Origin: Microbacteriaceae bacterium
Lineage (GTDB): Bacteria; Actinomycetota; Actinomycetes; Actinomycetales; Microbacteriaceae
NCBI GenBank assembly: GCA_003454135.1
Contig: DMKW01000070.1
Span: 1 to 10,453, forward strand
Direction of reading: 5' to 3'
DNA length: 10,453 nt
A program made the translations under genes and the position numbers. The notes under the pieces are model-generated. The model did not search any database. It was not told the DNA's origin and was given only the letters and a program-made list of their open reading frames with translations. Below are positions 1-5,268 of the stretch, one piece after another (within the stretch, counting starts at the first letter, position 1; the number at the start of each line of letters is the position of its first letter).

Positions 1-1094
1 GCTTCCGCGCGCCCGTCGTCGTCGCCGCGCGCCCTGGCGCGATCGATCTCGGCATCGAGCAGGCCGAAGACGTGACTTCGCAGCGCGACGATGGCCGGGG
101 TGAGCTGCTGCTCAGCCGTGAGCGCCGCGAACTCCGACACGGCCTCGCTCACGAGCGCGCGCGCGTCGCTCGTGGCGTTGAGCTCCTCGAGCGGCGCGTG
201 CAGGCTTACCGTTTCGAGGTCCAGCAGTTCGACTCCGCGCACGGTCGCGACGCCCGGGTCCACATTGCGCGGAAGGCCCAGGTCGATCACGATTCGCCGG
301 CGACCCTCGGCGACGACATCGGTCGTGATTACGGGCTTGTCCGTCGTCGTGCACGTGATAATCACGTCGGCGGCGTGGATCGCCAAGGCCAGGTCATCGG
401 TTGCGGCGATGCCGTGGCGCAGCGAGAATCGCGGCGCCCTCCCCGAGGCCGAGAACACCGTCAGGTCGATCGCCCCTCGGTCGCGCAACGCGGCGACGGT
501 CGTGCCGGCGTACTGCCCGGTGCCGACGATGAGCACCCGGGTCGCGGCCCAGTCCGTGATCCGGCTCGACGTGAGTTCGAGGGCGAGCCGCACGAGTGAG
601 CGTCCGGCACCGCCGAGTGCCGTGCGATTCTTCACGCCGCGGGAGGTGTGTGCGGCCTGTTGGAAGAGTCGTTCGAGGCCGGAGGATGTCGTGCCGGCGT
701 CCCGTGCCTGCTCGAGGGCCCGGCGCACCTGGCCGGAGATCTCGTCCTCGCCGAGGATCACCGATTCGAGGCCGGCTGACACGGCGAAGAGGTGGCTCGC
801 GACGTCATCGCCGTGCAGCACGCGCACGGAGTTGCGCAGGACATCAGCGTCAATGCCGCTTGCATCGCCGATCACCTGGACGGTCTTCGCGACGGCAACC
901 GCGGTCGCGGCCGTGAGCGGCTCGTCGATCTCGAGGTAAGCCTCGAAGCGGTTGCAGGTGGCCAACACCACGGCTCCCGTGACAAAATCACCGTTCTGCA
1001 CGAGGATTCCGGCGGCTCGCGGCGCACCGACGGAGAGCTTCTCGAGAAGTTCGAAGCTCGCGTTCTGGTGGTTGGCGGTGAGGCAGAGGAGCAC
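1..1094 (-). CDS. hemA: Glutamyl-tRNA reductase, C-terminus cut by window edge
   Basis: First committed enzyme of the C5 route: NADPH-dependent reduction of glutamyl-tRNA(Glu) to glutamate-1-semialdehyde in the cytoplasm. Reading the minus strand from the GTG at 1094 gives 364 residues with no stop before the edge; the family usually runs 420-450, so only the C-terminal end of the dimerisation domain is missing. Visible motifs are the catalytic-cysteine segment TCNRFEAY (Cys47), LGEDEISGQV near residue 110, and an NADPH-binding GTGQYAG loop near residue 185. The start is well fixed: an in-frame TAA lies at 1106-1104, only four codons upstream, and the GTG is the first start codon after it. 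No Shine-Dalgarno precedes it, and a TAAGCT -10-like hexamer ends 6 nt before it, suggesting leaderless translation (inference). It is divergent from hemE and is the only gene on this strand. Confidence 0.95.
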   Translation of the reverse strand, partial: MLLCLTANHQNASFELLEKLSVGAPRAAGILVQNGDFVTGAVVLATCNRFEAYLEIDEPLTAATAVAVAKTVQVIGDASGIDADVLRNSVRVLHGDDVASHLFAVSAGLESVILGEDEISGQVRRALEQARDAGTTSSGLERLFQQAAHTSRGVKNRTALGGAGRSLVRLALELTSSRITDWAATRVLIVGTGQYAGTTVAALRDRGAIDLTVFSASGRAPRFSLRHGIAATDDLALAIHAADVIITCTTTDKPVITTDVVAEGRRRIVIDLGLPRNVDPGVATVRGVELLDLETVSLHAPLEELNATSDARALVSEAVSEFAALTAEQQLTPAIVALRSHVFGLLDAEIDRARARGDDDGRAE

Positions 1095-1100
1095 GTCGAT

Positions 1101-1106
1101 AGCTTA
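1101..1106 (-). promoter_or_regulatory. Candidate -10 hexamer of hemA (leaderless type)
   Basis: Read on the minus strand the bases are TAAGCT, fitting the actinobacterial SigA pattern TAnnnT. Only ATCGAC separates it from the GTG start, so transcription would begin at or next to the start codon. No convincing -35 element is visible at 16-18 bp upstream. The TAA inside this hexamer is also the in-frame stop that limits the hemA start. Confidence 0.45.
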
Positions 1107-1165
1107 CGCCGATGCCTGTCGATCTGGCTGCGCGAGAACTGAGCGCATGGCCAGCTTTGCTCGCT

Positions 1166-1171
1166 CATACT
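1166..1171 (+). promoter_or_regulatory. Candidate -10 hexamer of hemE (leaderless type)
   Basis: CATACT differs from TATACT at one position and lies 7 nt before the hemE GTG. There is no GGAGG-like sequence between it and the start codon. This spacing fits a leaderless transcript starting at the GTG. No clear -35 box is visible. The hemA side has nearly the same geometry, and both start codons sit in the same CGACGTG context. Confidence 0.45.
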
Positions 1172-1178
1172 TAACGAC

Positions 1179-2231
1179 GTGACCTTGCCCCTGGACCACC
1201 CGCTCGTCGACGGCAGAACGGCCGCCTCACCCCTCATCCGGGCCTATCGCGGCGACCGCCCCGACACGACTCCCGTCTGGTTCATGCGCCAGGCCGGCCG
1301 ATCGCTGCCGGAGTACCGTGAGCTGCGCGTGGGCACGGCCATGCTCGACGCGTGCCTCAACCCCGAGCTCTCGAGCGAGATCACCCTCCAGCCGGTTCGC
1401 CGCCATGGCGTCGATGCCGGCATCTTCTTCAGCGACATCGTCGTTCCCCTCAAGCTCGCGGGCGTCGACGTGGACATCGTGCCCGGCCGCGGCCCGGTGC
1501 TCGGAGCGCCCATCCGCACCGCGCGGGATGTCGCGGCGCTTCGCCCCCTGGACCCGGAGTCGCTCGCGCCCATCGCCGAGGGCGTCGAGCGCACAGTGGC
1601 CGAGCTCGGCGCGACGCCGCTCATCGGCTTCGCCGGCGCGCCGTTCACCCTCGCCGCCTACCTCGTGGAGGGCGGCCCGTCGAAGGATCACTTGCGCGCT
1701 CGCACCCTCATGCACGCCGACCCGGCGACGTGGGATGCCCTGCTCACCTGGGCGGGGGACGTCACCGGCGCGTTCCTTCGCGCGCAGGTGCTCGCGGGTG
1801 CGAGCGCCGTGCAGCTCTTCGACTCGTGGGTCGGGTCGCTCTCGGTCGTCGACTATGAGGCGCGGGTCGCGCCGTTCTCGGCGCTGGCCATCTCGCACGT
1901 GAAGGATCTCGACGTTCCCGTCGTGCACTTCGGCGTCGGCACGGGGGAGCTGCTGCGGTCGATGCACGCCATCGGGGTGGACGTCATGGGCGTCGACGAC
2001 CGCATTCCCCTCGACGAGGCGGCTCGGCGGCTCGGAGCAAACGTGCCGCTACAGGGCAACATCAACCCGGCACTGCTCGCCGCACCGTGGCCCGTGCTCG
2101 AAGCCCACGTTCTCGACGTGATCGAGCGGGGGCGCGCCGCCCGCTCGCACGTGCTCAACCTCGGCCACGGAGTGCCCCCCGAGACGGATCCGGCGGTGCT
2201 CACGCGCATCGTCGAACTCGCGCATGCCTAG
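1179..2231 (+). CDS. hemE: Uroporphyrinogen decarboxylase
   Basis: Decarboxylates the four acetate side chains of uroporphyrinogen III to give coproporphyrinogen III; cytoplasmic and cofactor-free. The 350-residue length is normal. Family signatures are MRQAGRSLPEYR (residues 36-47) for substrate binding, FFSDIVVP with the conserved Asp86, GAPFTLAAYLVEGG with Tyr161, QLFDSWVGSL, QGNINPALL, and NLGHGVPPETDP with His330 near the C-terminus. The GTG at 1179 is the chosen start because it gives a full-length N-terminus and lies 7 nt after a -10-like hexamer; no ribosome-binding site is seen. The 3' end overlaps hemY by 8 bp, so the two are probably translationally coupled. This is the first gene of the plus-strand operon. 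Confidence 0.97.
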   Translation: MTLPLDHPLVDGRTAASPLIRAYRGDRPDTTPVWFMRQAGRSLPEYRELRVGTAMLDACLNPELSSEITLQPVRRHGVDAGIFFSDIVVPLKLAGVDVDIVPGRGPVLGAPIRTARDVAALRPLDPESLAPIAEGVERTVAELGATPLIGFAGAPFTLAAYLVEGGPSKDHLRARTLMHADPATWDALLTWAGDVTGAFLRAQVLAGASAVQLFDSWVGSLSVVDYEARVAPFSALAISHVKDLDVPVVHFGVGTGELLRSMHAIGVDVMGVDDRIPLDEAARRLGANVPLQGNINPALLAAPWPVLEAHVLDVIERGRAARSHVLNLGHGVPPETDPAVLTRIVELAHA

Positions 2232-3498
2232 CGTCATCGTCGTCGGCGGCGGGATCGCCGGCCTCGTCGCCGCGCGAGACCTTGCTGCCGGCGGCATGAC
2301 GGTGACCGTCCTCGAGGCGACGGGGTCGCTCGGCGGCAAGGTCGCCAGGCACACGGTCGGCGGCCTCGCGTTGGATGCCGGAGCCGAGAGCTTCGCCACG
2401 CGCCGCGGAACCGTCGCGACCCTTGCCGCCGAACTCGGCCTCGGGGGGATGATCGTGCTGCCCAACCCGGTAGGCGCGTGGCTCCAGCTCGCCACGGGGG
2501 GAGCCCTTCCGCTGCCCAGGACGGGGCTCCTCGGCATCCCCGGCACACCACTCGCCGCCGACGTCATCGCCGTCGTCGGCCTGCGATCAGCACTCCGCGC
2601 GCAGATGGACGAACTCATGCCGGCCTCTCTCGGGTCGAGGGAACGAACCCTGGGCGCGCTCGTGCGGCGCCGGATGGGGGCTGGAGTGCTCGACAGGCTC
2701 GTCACGCCCGTGGTCATGGGCATCCACTCGCGCCACCCGGACGAGCTCGACGTCGATGTGGTCGCTCCCGGGCTTCGCCGCGCCCTGCTCGGGTCCGGCT
2801 CGCTCGCCCATGCGGTGCTGAGGCTGCGGGATGCCGCTCCGGCGGGCACAGCGGTGTCCGGTCTCATCGGAGGCATCTTCGAACTCGTCGATGCGCTCGC
2901 CGTCGACCTGCGCGATCGGGGGGCGAACATTCGCGCGGGAACGGCTGTGGCCGCGGTCGACGCTCGCGGCGTCACGCTCGCCAGCGGGGGACGACTCGAT
3001 GCCGACCGGGTCGTGCTCGCCGCGACGCTCGGAGCCGCTCCGCCGGCGTCGATCGTGCTCGCGACCCTCGTGATCGACGAACCGGCGCTCGACGCCGCTC
3101 CCCGCGGGACCGGCCTGCTCGTCGCGCCCGGTGCCCCCGGCATCCGCGCGAAGGCTCTCACCCATGGAACGGCCAAGTGGACGTGGCTCGCCGCGCGCGC
3201 CGGGGCACATCGCCACGTGGTCCGCCTCTCATACGACGGTTCGACCGTGGAAACCCTCGCCGATGGCGAGCTCCGGCGGCAGGCCGTCGCGGACGCGGCG
3301 GCGTTGCTAGGGGTGAGCATTCACCCGGCATCCGTCGTGGACTTCGCGTCCGTCGGCTGGAGCCCGGCCCCGACCGCGTCGGAACCGATCGCCGGCGTGA
3401 CCGTGGTCGGCGAAAGCGTCGCCGGCACCGGTTTGGCGGGAGTCATCGCCCACGCGCGAGCCGAAGCTGAACGTTTGCTGCAAGGGGTGGAGGCGTAG
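2224..3498 (+). CDS. hemY: Coproporphyrinogen III oxidase, HemY/CgoX type (FAD)
   Basis: Oxygen-dependent FAD enzyme of the protoporphyrinogen oxidase family. Because hemQ and hemH lie downstream, the likely substrate is coproporphyrinogen III, oxidised to coproporphyrin III (gene also called cgoX). The N-terminus carries a Rossmann dinucleotide fold, GGGIAGL at residues 8-14, with Glu31 at the end of the second strand and a following GSLGGK loop. The C-terminal FAD-contact segment GESVAGTGLAGVIAHAR lies near residues 396-412. At 424 residues it is somewhat shorter than the 450-480 common in the family. No signal peptide or membrane span is evident beyond the hydrophobic FAD strand. The ATG lies within the end of hemE, giving an 8-bp overlap. 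Many older annotations call this hemG; it is not the flavodoxin-like HemG. Confidence 0.93.
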   Translation: MPSVIVVGGGIAGLVAARDLAAGGMTVTVLEATGSLGGKVARHTVGGLALDAGAESFATRRGTVATLAAELGLGGMIVLPNPVGAWLQLATGGALPLPRTGLLGIPGTPLAADVIAVVGLRSALRAQMDELMPASLGSRERTLGALVRRRMGAGVLDRLVTPVVMGIHSRHPDELDVDVVAPGLRRALLGSGSLAHAVLRLRDAAPAGTAVSGLIGGIFELVDALAVDLRDRGANIRAGTAVAAVDARGVTLASGGRLDADRVVLAATLGAAPPASIVLATLVIDEPALDAAPRGTGLLVAPGAPGIRAKALTHGTAKWTWLAARAGAHRHVVRLSYDGSTVETLADGELRRQAVADAAALLGVSIHPASVVDFASVGWSPAPTASEPIAGVTVVGESVAGTGLAGVIAHARAEAERLLQGVEA

Positions 3499-3573
3499 CC
3501 TGCTGGGGCTACTGTGGAGGTCGTACCCCTTTGGAGCGCTTGGAACGCGGGCGCAAATCGGAACGGAGCAATC
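3499..3573 (+). promoter_or_regulatory. 75-bp gap between hemY and the membrane trio
   Basis: This is the first real gap in the plus-strand series. It holds a possible -10 hexamer TACTGT (3510-3515) without a matching -35, and a tandem direct repeat, TTGGAGCGC (3531-3539) followed at once by TTGGAACGC (3540-3548). No terminator hairpin with a T-run is seen. An internal promoter for the trio is possible but weakly supported. Confidence 0.25.
3565..3568 (+). promoter_or_regulatory. Ribosome-binding site deciding the start at 3574
   Basis: GGAG lies 5 nt before the ATG at 3574. It favours this start over the in-frame GTG at 3514, which would add 20 residues with no resemblance to the family N-terminus. 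Confidence 0.7.
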
Positions 3574-3873
3574 ATGCGAGGCAAACTTCTCTTGCTCGTC
3601 GGGCTGGCCGCTGGATACGTACTCGGCACCCGGGCCGGCCGCGAGCGTTACGAAGAAATAAAGCGAGCCGCAAGCCGGTTGTGGAACGATCCTCGCGTGC
3701 AGCACCAGGTGAAGCAGGCGGAGGGGTTCGCCAAAGACAAGGCGCCCGAAGTCGTCGAGTTTCTCGCCGAGGGGGCAAAGAAGGTCGTCACCCAGGTGAG
3801 CGGAAAAACGACCACGCCGCGCGCGACGAAGCGCACGGCGGCGTCGGCATCCGCTACCGACACTGCGAAGTAG
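3574..3873 (+). CDS. YtxH-like small membrane protein
   Basis: A 99-residue protein of unknown function resembling actinobacterial YtxH-domain proteins. Residues 5-22 form one hydrophobic span that contains a perfect glycine zipper, Gly10, Gly14, Gly18 and Gly22 (GxxxGxxxGxxxG), leading into the recognisable RAGRERYEEIK segment. The rest is a charged, probably helical domain (about 23-80) and a Thr/Ala/Ser-rich tail with several Lys and Arg. No cleavable signal peptide is evident, because the hydrophobic start has no cleavage site and runs straight into a basic helix. It is probably an inner-membrane-anchored protein with a cytoplasmic domain. It leads a three-gene set of small membrane proteins and ends 6 bp before the next. 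Assignment is by pattern recognition; the function is not known. Confidence 0.85.
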   Translation: MRGKLLLLVGLAAGYVLGTRAGRERYEEIKRAASRLWNDPRVQHQVKQAEGFAKDKAPEVVEFLAEGAKKVVTQVSGKTTTPRATKRTAASASATDTAK

Positions 3874-3879
3874 GCGACG

Positions 3880-4290
3880 ATGAGCGCCGAAGAACGCAGC
3901 AAGCGGTCGCTGTTCGAGCTCATAGGGGACCTGCCGCGACTGCTCACCGAACTCGTCAAAGAGGAGGTCGAGCACCTCAAAGAAGAGATGATCGGCAAAC
4001 TCAAGCACGCCGGAATCGGCGCGGCCCTCTTCGTCGGGGCCGGGTTGTTCGCCTTCTTCCTTCTGGCCGTGCTCGTTGCCGCCGCCATCCTCGGCCTCGC
4101 GGTCGTGTTGCCGGCCTGGGCCGCCGCTCTTATCGTCGCCGCGGCGCTCCTGGCGATCGTGGCCATCCTCGTCGGCATCGGCGTCGCGCAGGTGAAGAAG
4201 GGCGTTCCGCCGGCACCGACCGAGACCATCGCGAGCGTCAAGAAAGACGTGAACGCCATCAAGGGCATCGGAATGCGGGAGAAGCCATGA
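3880..4290 (+). CDS. Holin-superfamily-III-like (YqjE family) membrane protein
   Basis: A 136-residue protein matching the layout of the family named putative actinobacterial Holin-X (Phage_holin_3_6), which also includes E. coli YqjE. Residues 1-43 are charged and amphipathic (SLFELIGDLPRLLTELVKEE). Two long hydrophobic spans follow, about 45-75 and 80-104, with a Pro-Ala-Trp turn between them. A basic tail follows, including VKKGVPPAP. The N- and C-termini probably face the cytoplasm. The family name does not imply a phage origin, and no lysis or phage gene is nearby. The role is unknown; envelope stress or membrane organisation has been suggested for relatives. Its stop overlaps the next ATG (ATGA at 4287-4290), so translation of the two is likely coupled. 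The Shine-Dalgarno before 3880 is weak. Confidence 0.85.
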   Translation: MSAEERSKRSLFELIGDLPRLLTELVKEEVEHLKEEMIGKLKHAGIGAALFVGAGLFAFFLLAVLVAAAILGLAVVLPAWAAALIVAAALLAIVAILVGIGVAQVKKGVPPAPTETIASVKKDVNAIKGIGMREKP

Positions 4291-4511
4291 GCGAGCCCAT
4301 TGAAACCCGGATCTCCTCTGCGCGCGCGGAGCTCGAGAGCACACTCGACGAGATCGAAGACAAGCTCAACGTGCCCAAGCAGCTCAACCGCCTGTCACGA
4401 CGCGTGAGGGGCGCATACGCCTCCAACCCGCTGCCCTGGATCGCGGGTGCCGTCGGCGCGGTCATCCTCATCGGAGGTCTCGTCGCGTGGGCGATCTTCG
4501 CAGACGACTAG
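4287..4511 (+). CDS. DUF3618-like C-tail-anchored membrane protein
   Basis: A 74-residue protein of unknown function. Residues 1-45 are charged and helical, with the motif LDEIEDKLNVPKQL typical of DUF3618 proteins. Residues about 49-71 form a single C-terminal membrane span with glycines (WIAGAVGAVILIGGLVAW), ending in a four-residue tail FADD. This N-in, C-tail-anchored design resembles the E. coli YqjD/ElaB proteins (DUF883), although I make no claim of homology. The ATG lies in an ATGA overlap with the holin-like gene. The same frame is open upstream to 3531, but only the part from 4287 reads as a protein of this family. It is the last of the trio and is followed by an 88-bp gap. Confidence 0.85.
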   Translation: MSEPIETRISSARAELESTLDEIEDKLNVPKQLNRLSRRVRGAYASNPLPWIAGAVGAVILIGGLVAWAIFADD

Positions 4512-4548
4512 TCGTTTCCGTCCCACCCGCTCACAGCACCACCACAGC

Positions 4549-4566
4549 AAAGCAGCGCCGCTTTTT
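4549..4566 (+). terminator. Weak T-tailed hairpin (possible attenuator)
   Basis: AAAGC (4549-4553) can pair with GCTTT (4560-4564) around a 6-nt loop, followed by a short T-run (4562-4566). The stem is only 5 bp with two G-C pairs, much weaker than a typical intrinsic terminator, so at most it would pause transcription or end it partially. Confidence 0.2.
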
Positions 4567-4568
4567 GA

Positions 4569-4586
4569 TCTCGCCCACCGGCGAGG
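4569..4586 (+). promoter_or_regulatory. GC-rich hairpin abutting the hemQ Shine-Dalgarno
   Basis: CTCGCC (4570-4575) pairs perfectly with GGCGAG (4580-4585) around the loop CACC, with an extra T-G pair at 4569/4586. The right arm reaches the first bases of the Shine-Dalgarno GGGAGG (4585-4590). It could modulate hemQ translation; this is inferred from position alone. Confidence 0.35.
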
Positions 4587-4590
4587 GAGG
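4585..4590 (+). promoter_or_regulatory. Ribosome-binding site of hemQ
   Basis: GGGAGG lies 9 nt before the ATG at 4600. It is the strongest Shine-Dalgarno in the window and fixes the hemQ start against longer in-frame readings beginning upstream. Confidence 0.8.
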
Positions 4591-4599
4591 ATAGACGGC

Positions 4600-5268
4600 A
4601 TGAGCAACATCCCAACGCCCAGCGGGTACACCCTGTGGGCTGTCTACCGTCGTGACGCAGCGATTCCGGCGGGAACCGATCTCGAATCGCTGCGAACGGC
4701 GGTTCACGCCGTCGAGGCTCGCGGCGTGACCGTGCGCGGCTTCTACGACGTCTCGTCCCTGCGGGCCGACGCCGACCTCATGGTTTGGCTGCACGGCGGA
4801 GAGCCGGAGACCCTCCAGTGGGCCTTGCGCGAGTTGCGCCGCAGCGACGTGCTGAAGAACCTCGCTCCCACCTGGAACGCGATGGGCGTGCACCGCGACG
4901 CCGAATTCAGCGCCAACCACCTGCCGGCCTTCATGCGGGACAAGGAGCCCGAGGCGTGGCTCACGGTGTATCCGTTCGTACGCTCCTACGAGTGGTACAT
5001 CCTGCCCGACGAGGTGCGGCGCACCATGCTCGCCGACCACGGTCGCAAGGGAGCCGAATACCGCCAGGTGCTCGCCAACACCGTCGCATCGTTCGCCCTC
5101 GGCGATTACGAATGGATTCTGGCCCTCGAGGCGCCCGAGCTTGTGGACCTCGTCGACCTCATGCGCCACTTGCGCCAGACCGAAGCTCGGCGCCACGTGC
5201 GCGAAGAAGTTCCCTTCTACACCGGCCGCCGCATCCGGCTCGAGGAGATCGCCGAGGTGCTCCTGTGA
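4600..5268 (+). CDS. hemQ: Coproheme decarboxylase (ChdC/HemQ)
   Basis: Last enzyme of the coproporphyrin-dependent pathway: peroxide-dependent decarboxylation of coproheme III to heme b, via a harderoheme intermediate, in the cytoplasm. The 222-residue length is usual for the actinobacterial branch of this chlorite-dismutase-related family. Key residues can be placed: Tyr124 in YPFVRSYEWY is the radical-forming tyrosine, His147 in MLADHGRKG is the proximal heme ligand, and His107 in NHLPAF matches the distal histidine of actinobacterial ChdC. The spacings (17 and 23 residues) equal those of the Corynebacterium diphtheriae enzyme as I recall it (His118, Tyr135, His158). The start at 4600 is set by GGGAGG 9 nt upstream. 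The stop overlaps the hemH GTG in a GTGA. Confidence 0.96.
   Translation: MSNIPTPSGYTLWAVYRRDAAIPAGTDLESLRTAVHAVEARGVTVRGFYDVSSLRADADLMVWLHGGEPETLQWALRELRRSDVLKNLAPTWNAMGVHRDAEFSANHLPAFMRDKEPEAWLTVYPFVRSYEWYILPDEVRRTMLADHGRKGAEYRQVLANTVASFALGDYEWILALEAPELVDLVDLMRHLRQTEARRHVREEVPFYTGRRIRLEEIAEVLL

Larger units (their letters stand above)
1095..1178. promoter_or_regulatory. Divergent hemA/hemE promoter region
   Basis: This 84-bp non-coding gap separates the divergent GTG starts of hemA and hemE, so promoters for both transcription units should lie here. Each side has a -10-like hexamer a few bases before the GTG and no Shine-Dalgarno. A dyad with 6-bp arms (TGAGCG at 1140-1145, CGCTCA at 1162-1167) sits over the hemE core promoter area and could be an operator, but arms this short can occur by chance. 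I see no DtxR-type or Fur-type box. Confidence 0.6.
4512..4599 (+). promoter_or_regulatory. 88-bp leader before hemQ
   Basis: A relatively A-rich non-coding stretch that separates the membrane trio from the hemQ-hemB gene chain. It contains a weak T-tailed hairpin (4549-4566) and a GC-rich hairpin touching the hemQ Shine-Dalgarno (4569-4586). A 12-bp palindrome (4504-4515) spans the preceding stop codon. I find no good -10/-35 pair here, so read-through from upstream remains the simplest model. Confidence 0.35.

Noticed and set aside
91..939. Plus-strand open frame opposite hemA
   Set aside because: The complementary strand encodes a coherent HemA with catalytic Cys and NADPH motifs. The plus-strand reading is Ser/Arg/Ala-rich without motifs.
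2049..3320. Long minus-strand open frame (423 codons) opposite hemE and hemY
   Set aside because: It lies antisense to two clear enzymes, has an Arg/Ser/Pro/Thr-rich composition typical of the complement of GC-rich codons, and shows no recognisable motif.
3531..4286. Open frame continuous with the DUF3618-like gene
   Set aside because: The part before 4287 is Arg-rich shadow of the YtxH-like and holin-like genes. The family-like protein begins at the ATG in the ATGA overlap at 4287.
3880..4290. Prophage remnant suggested by the holin-like protein
   Set aside because: The family is chromosomal and widespread, includes E. coli YqjE, and no endolysin, integrase or att-like repeat is nearby.
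3307..4344. Minus-strand open frame (345 codons) opposite the membrane trio
   Set aside because: Low-complexity Arg/Gly/Glu-rich shadow of three coherent plus-strand genes.
4504..4515. 12-bp perfect palindrome ACGACTAGTCGT across the stop of the DUF3618-like gene
   Set aside because: One or more perfect 12-bp palindromes are expected by chance in 10 kb, and most of this one is coding sequence.
4785..5264. In-frame upstream extension of hemH through hemQ
   Set aside because: Its translation is an out-of-frame reading of hemQ. The GTG at 5265 in the GTGA overlap is the natural first start.
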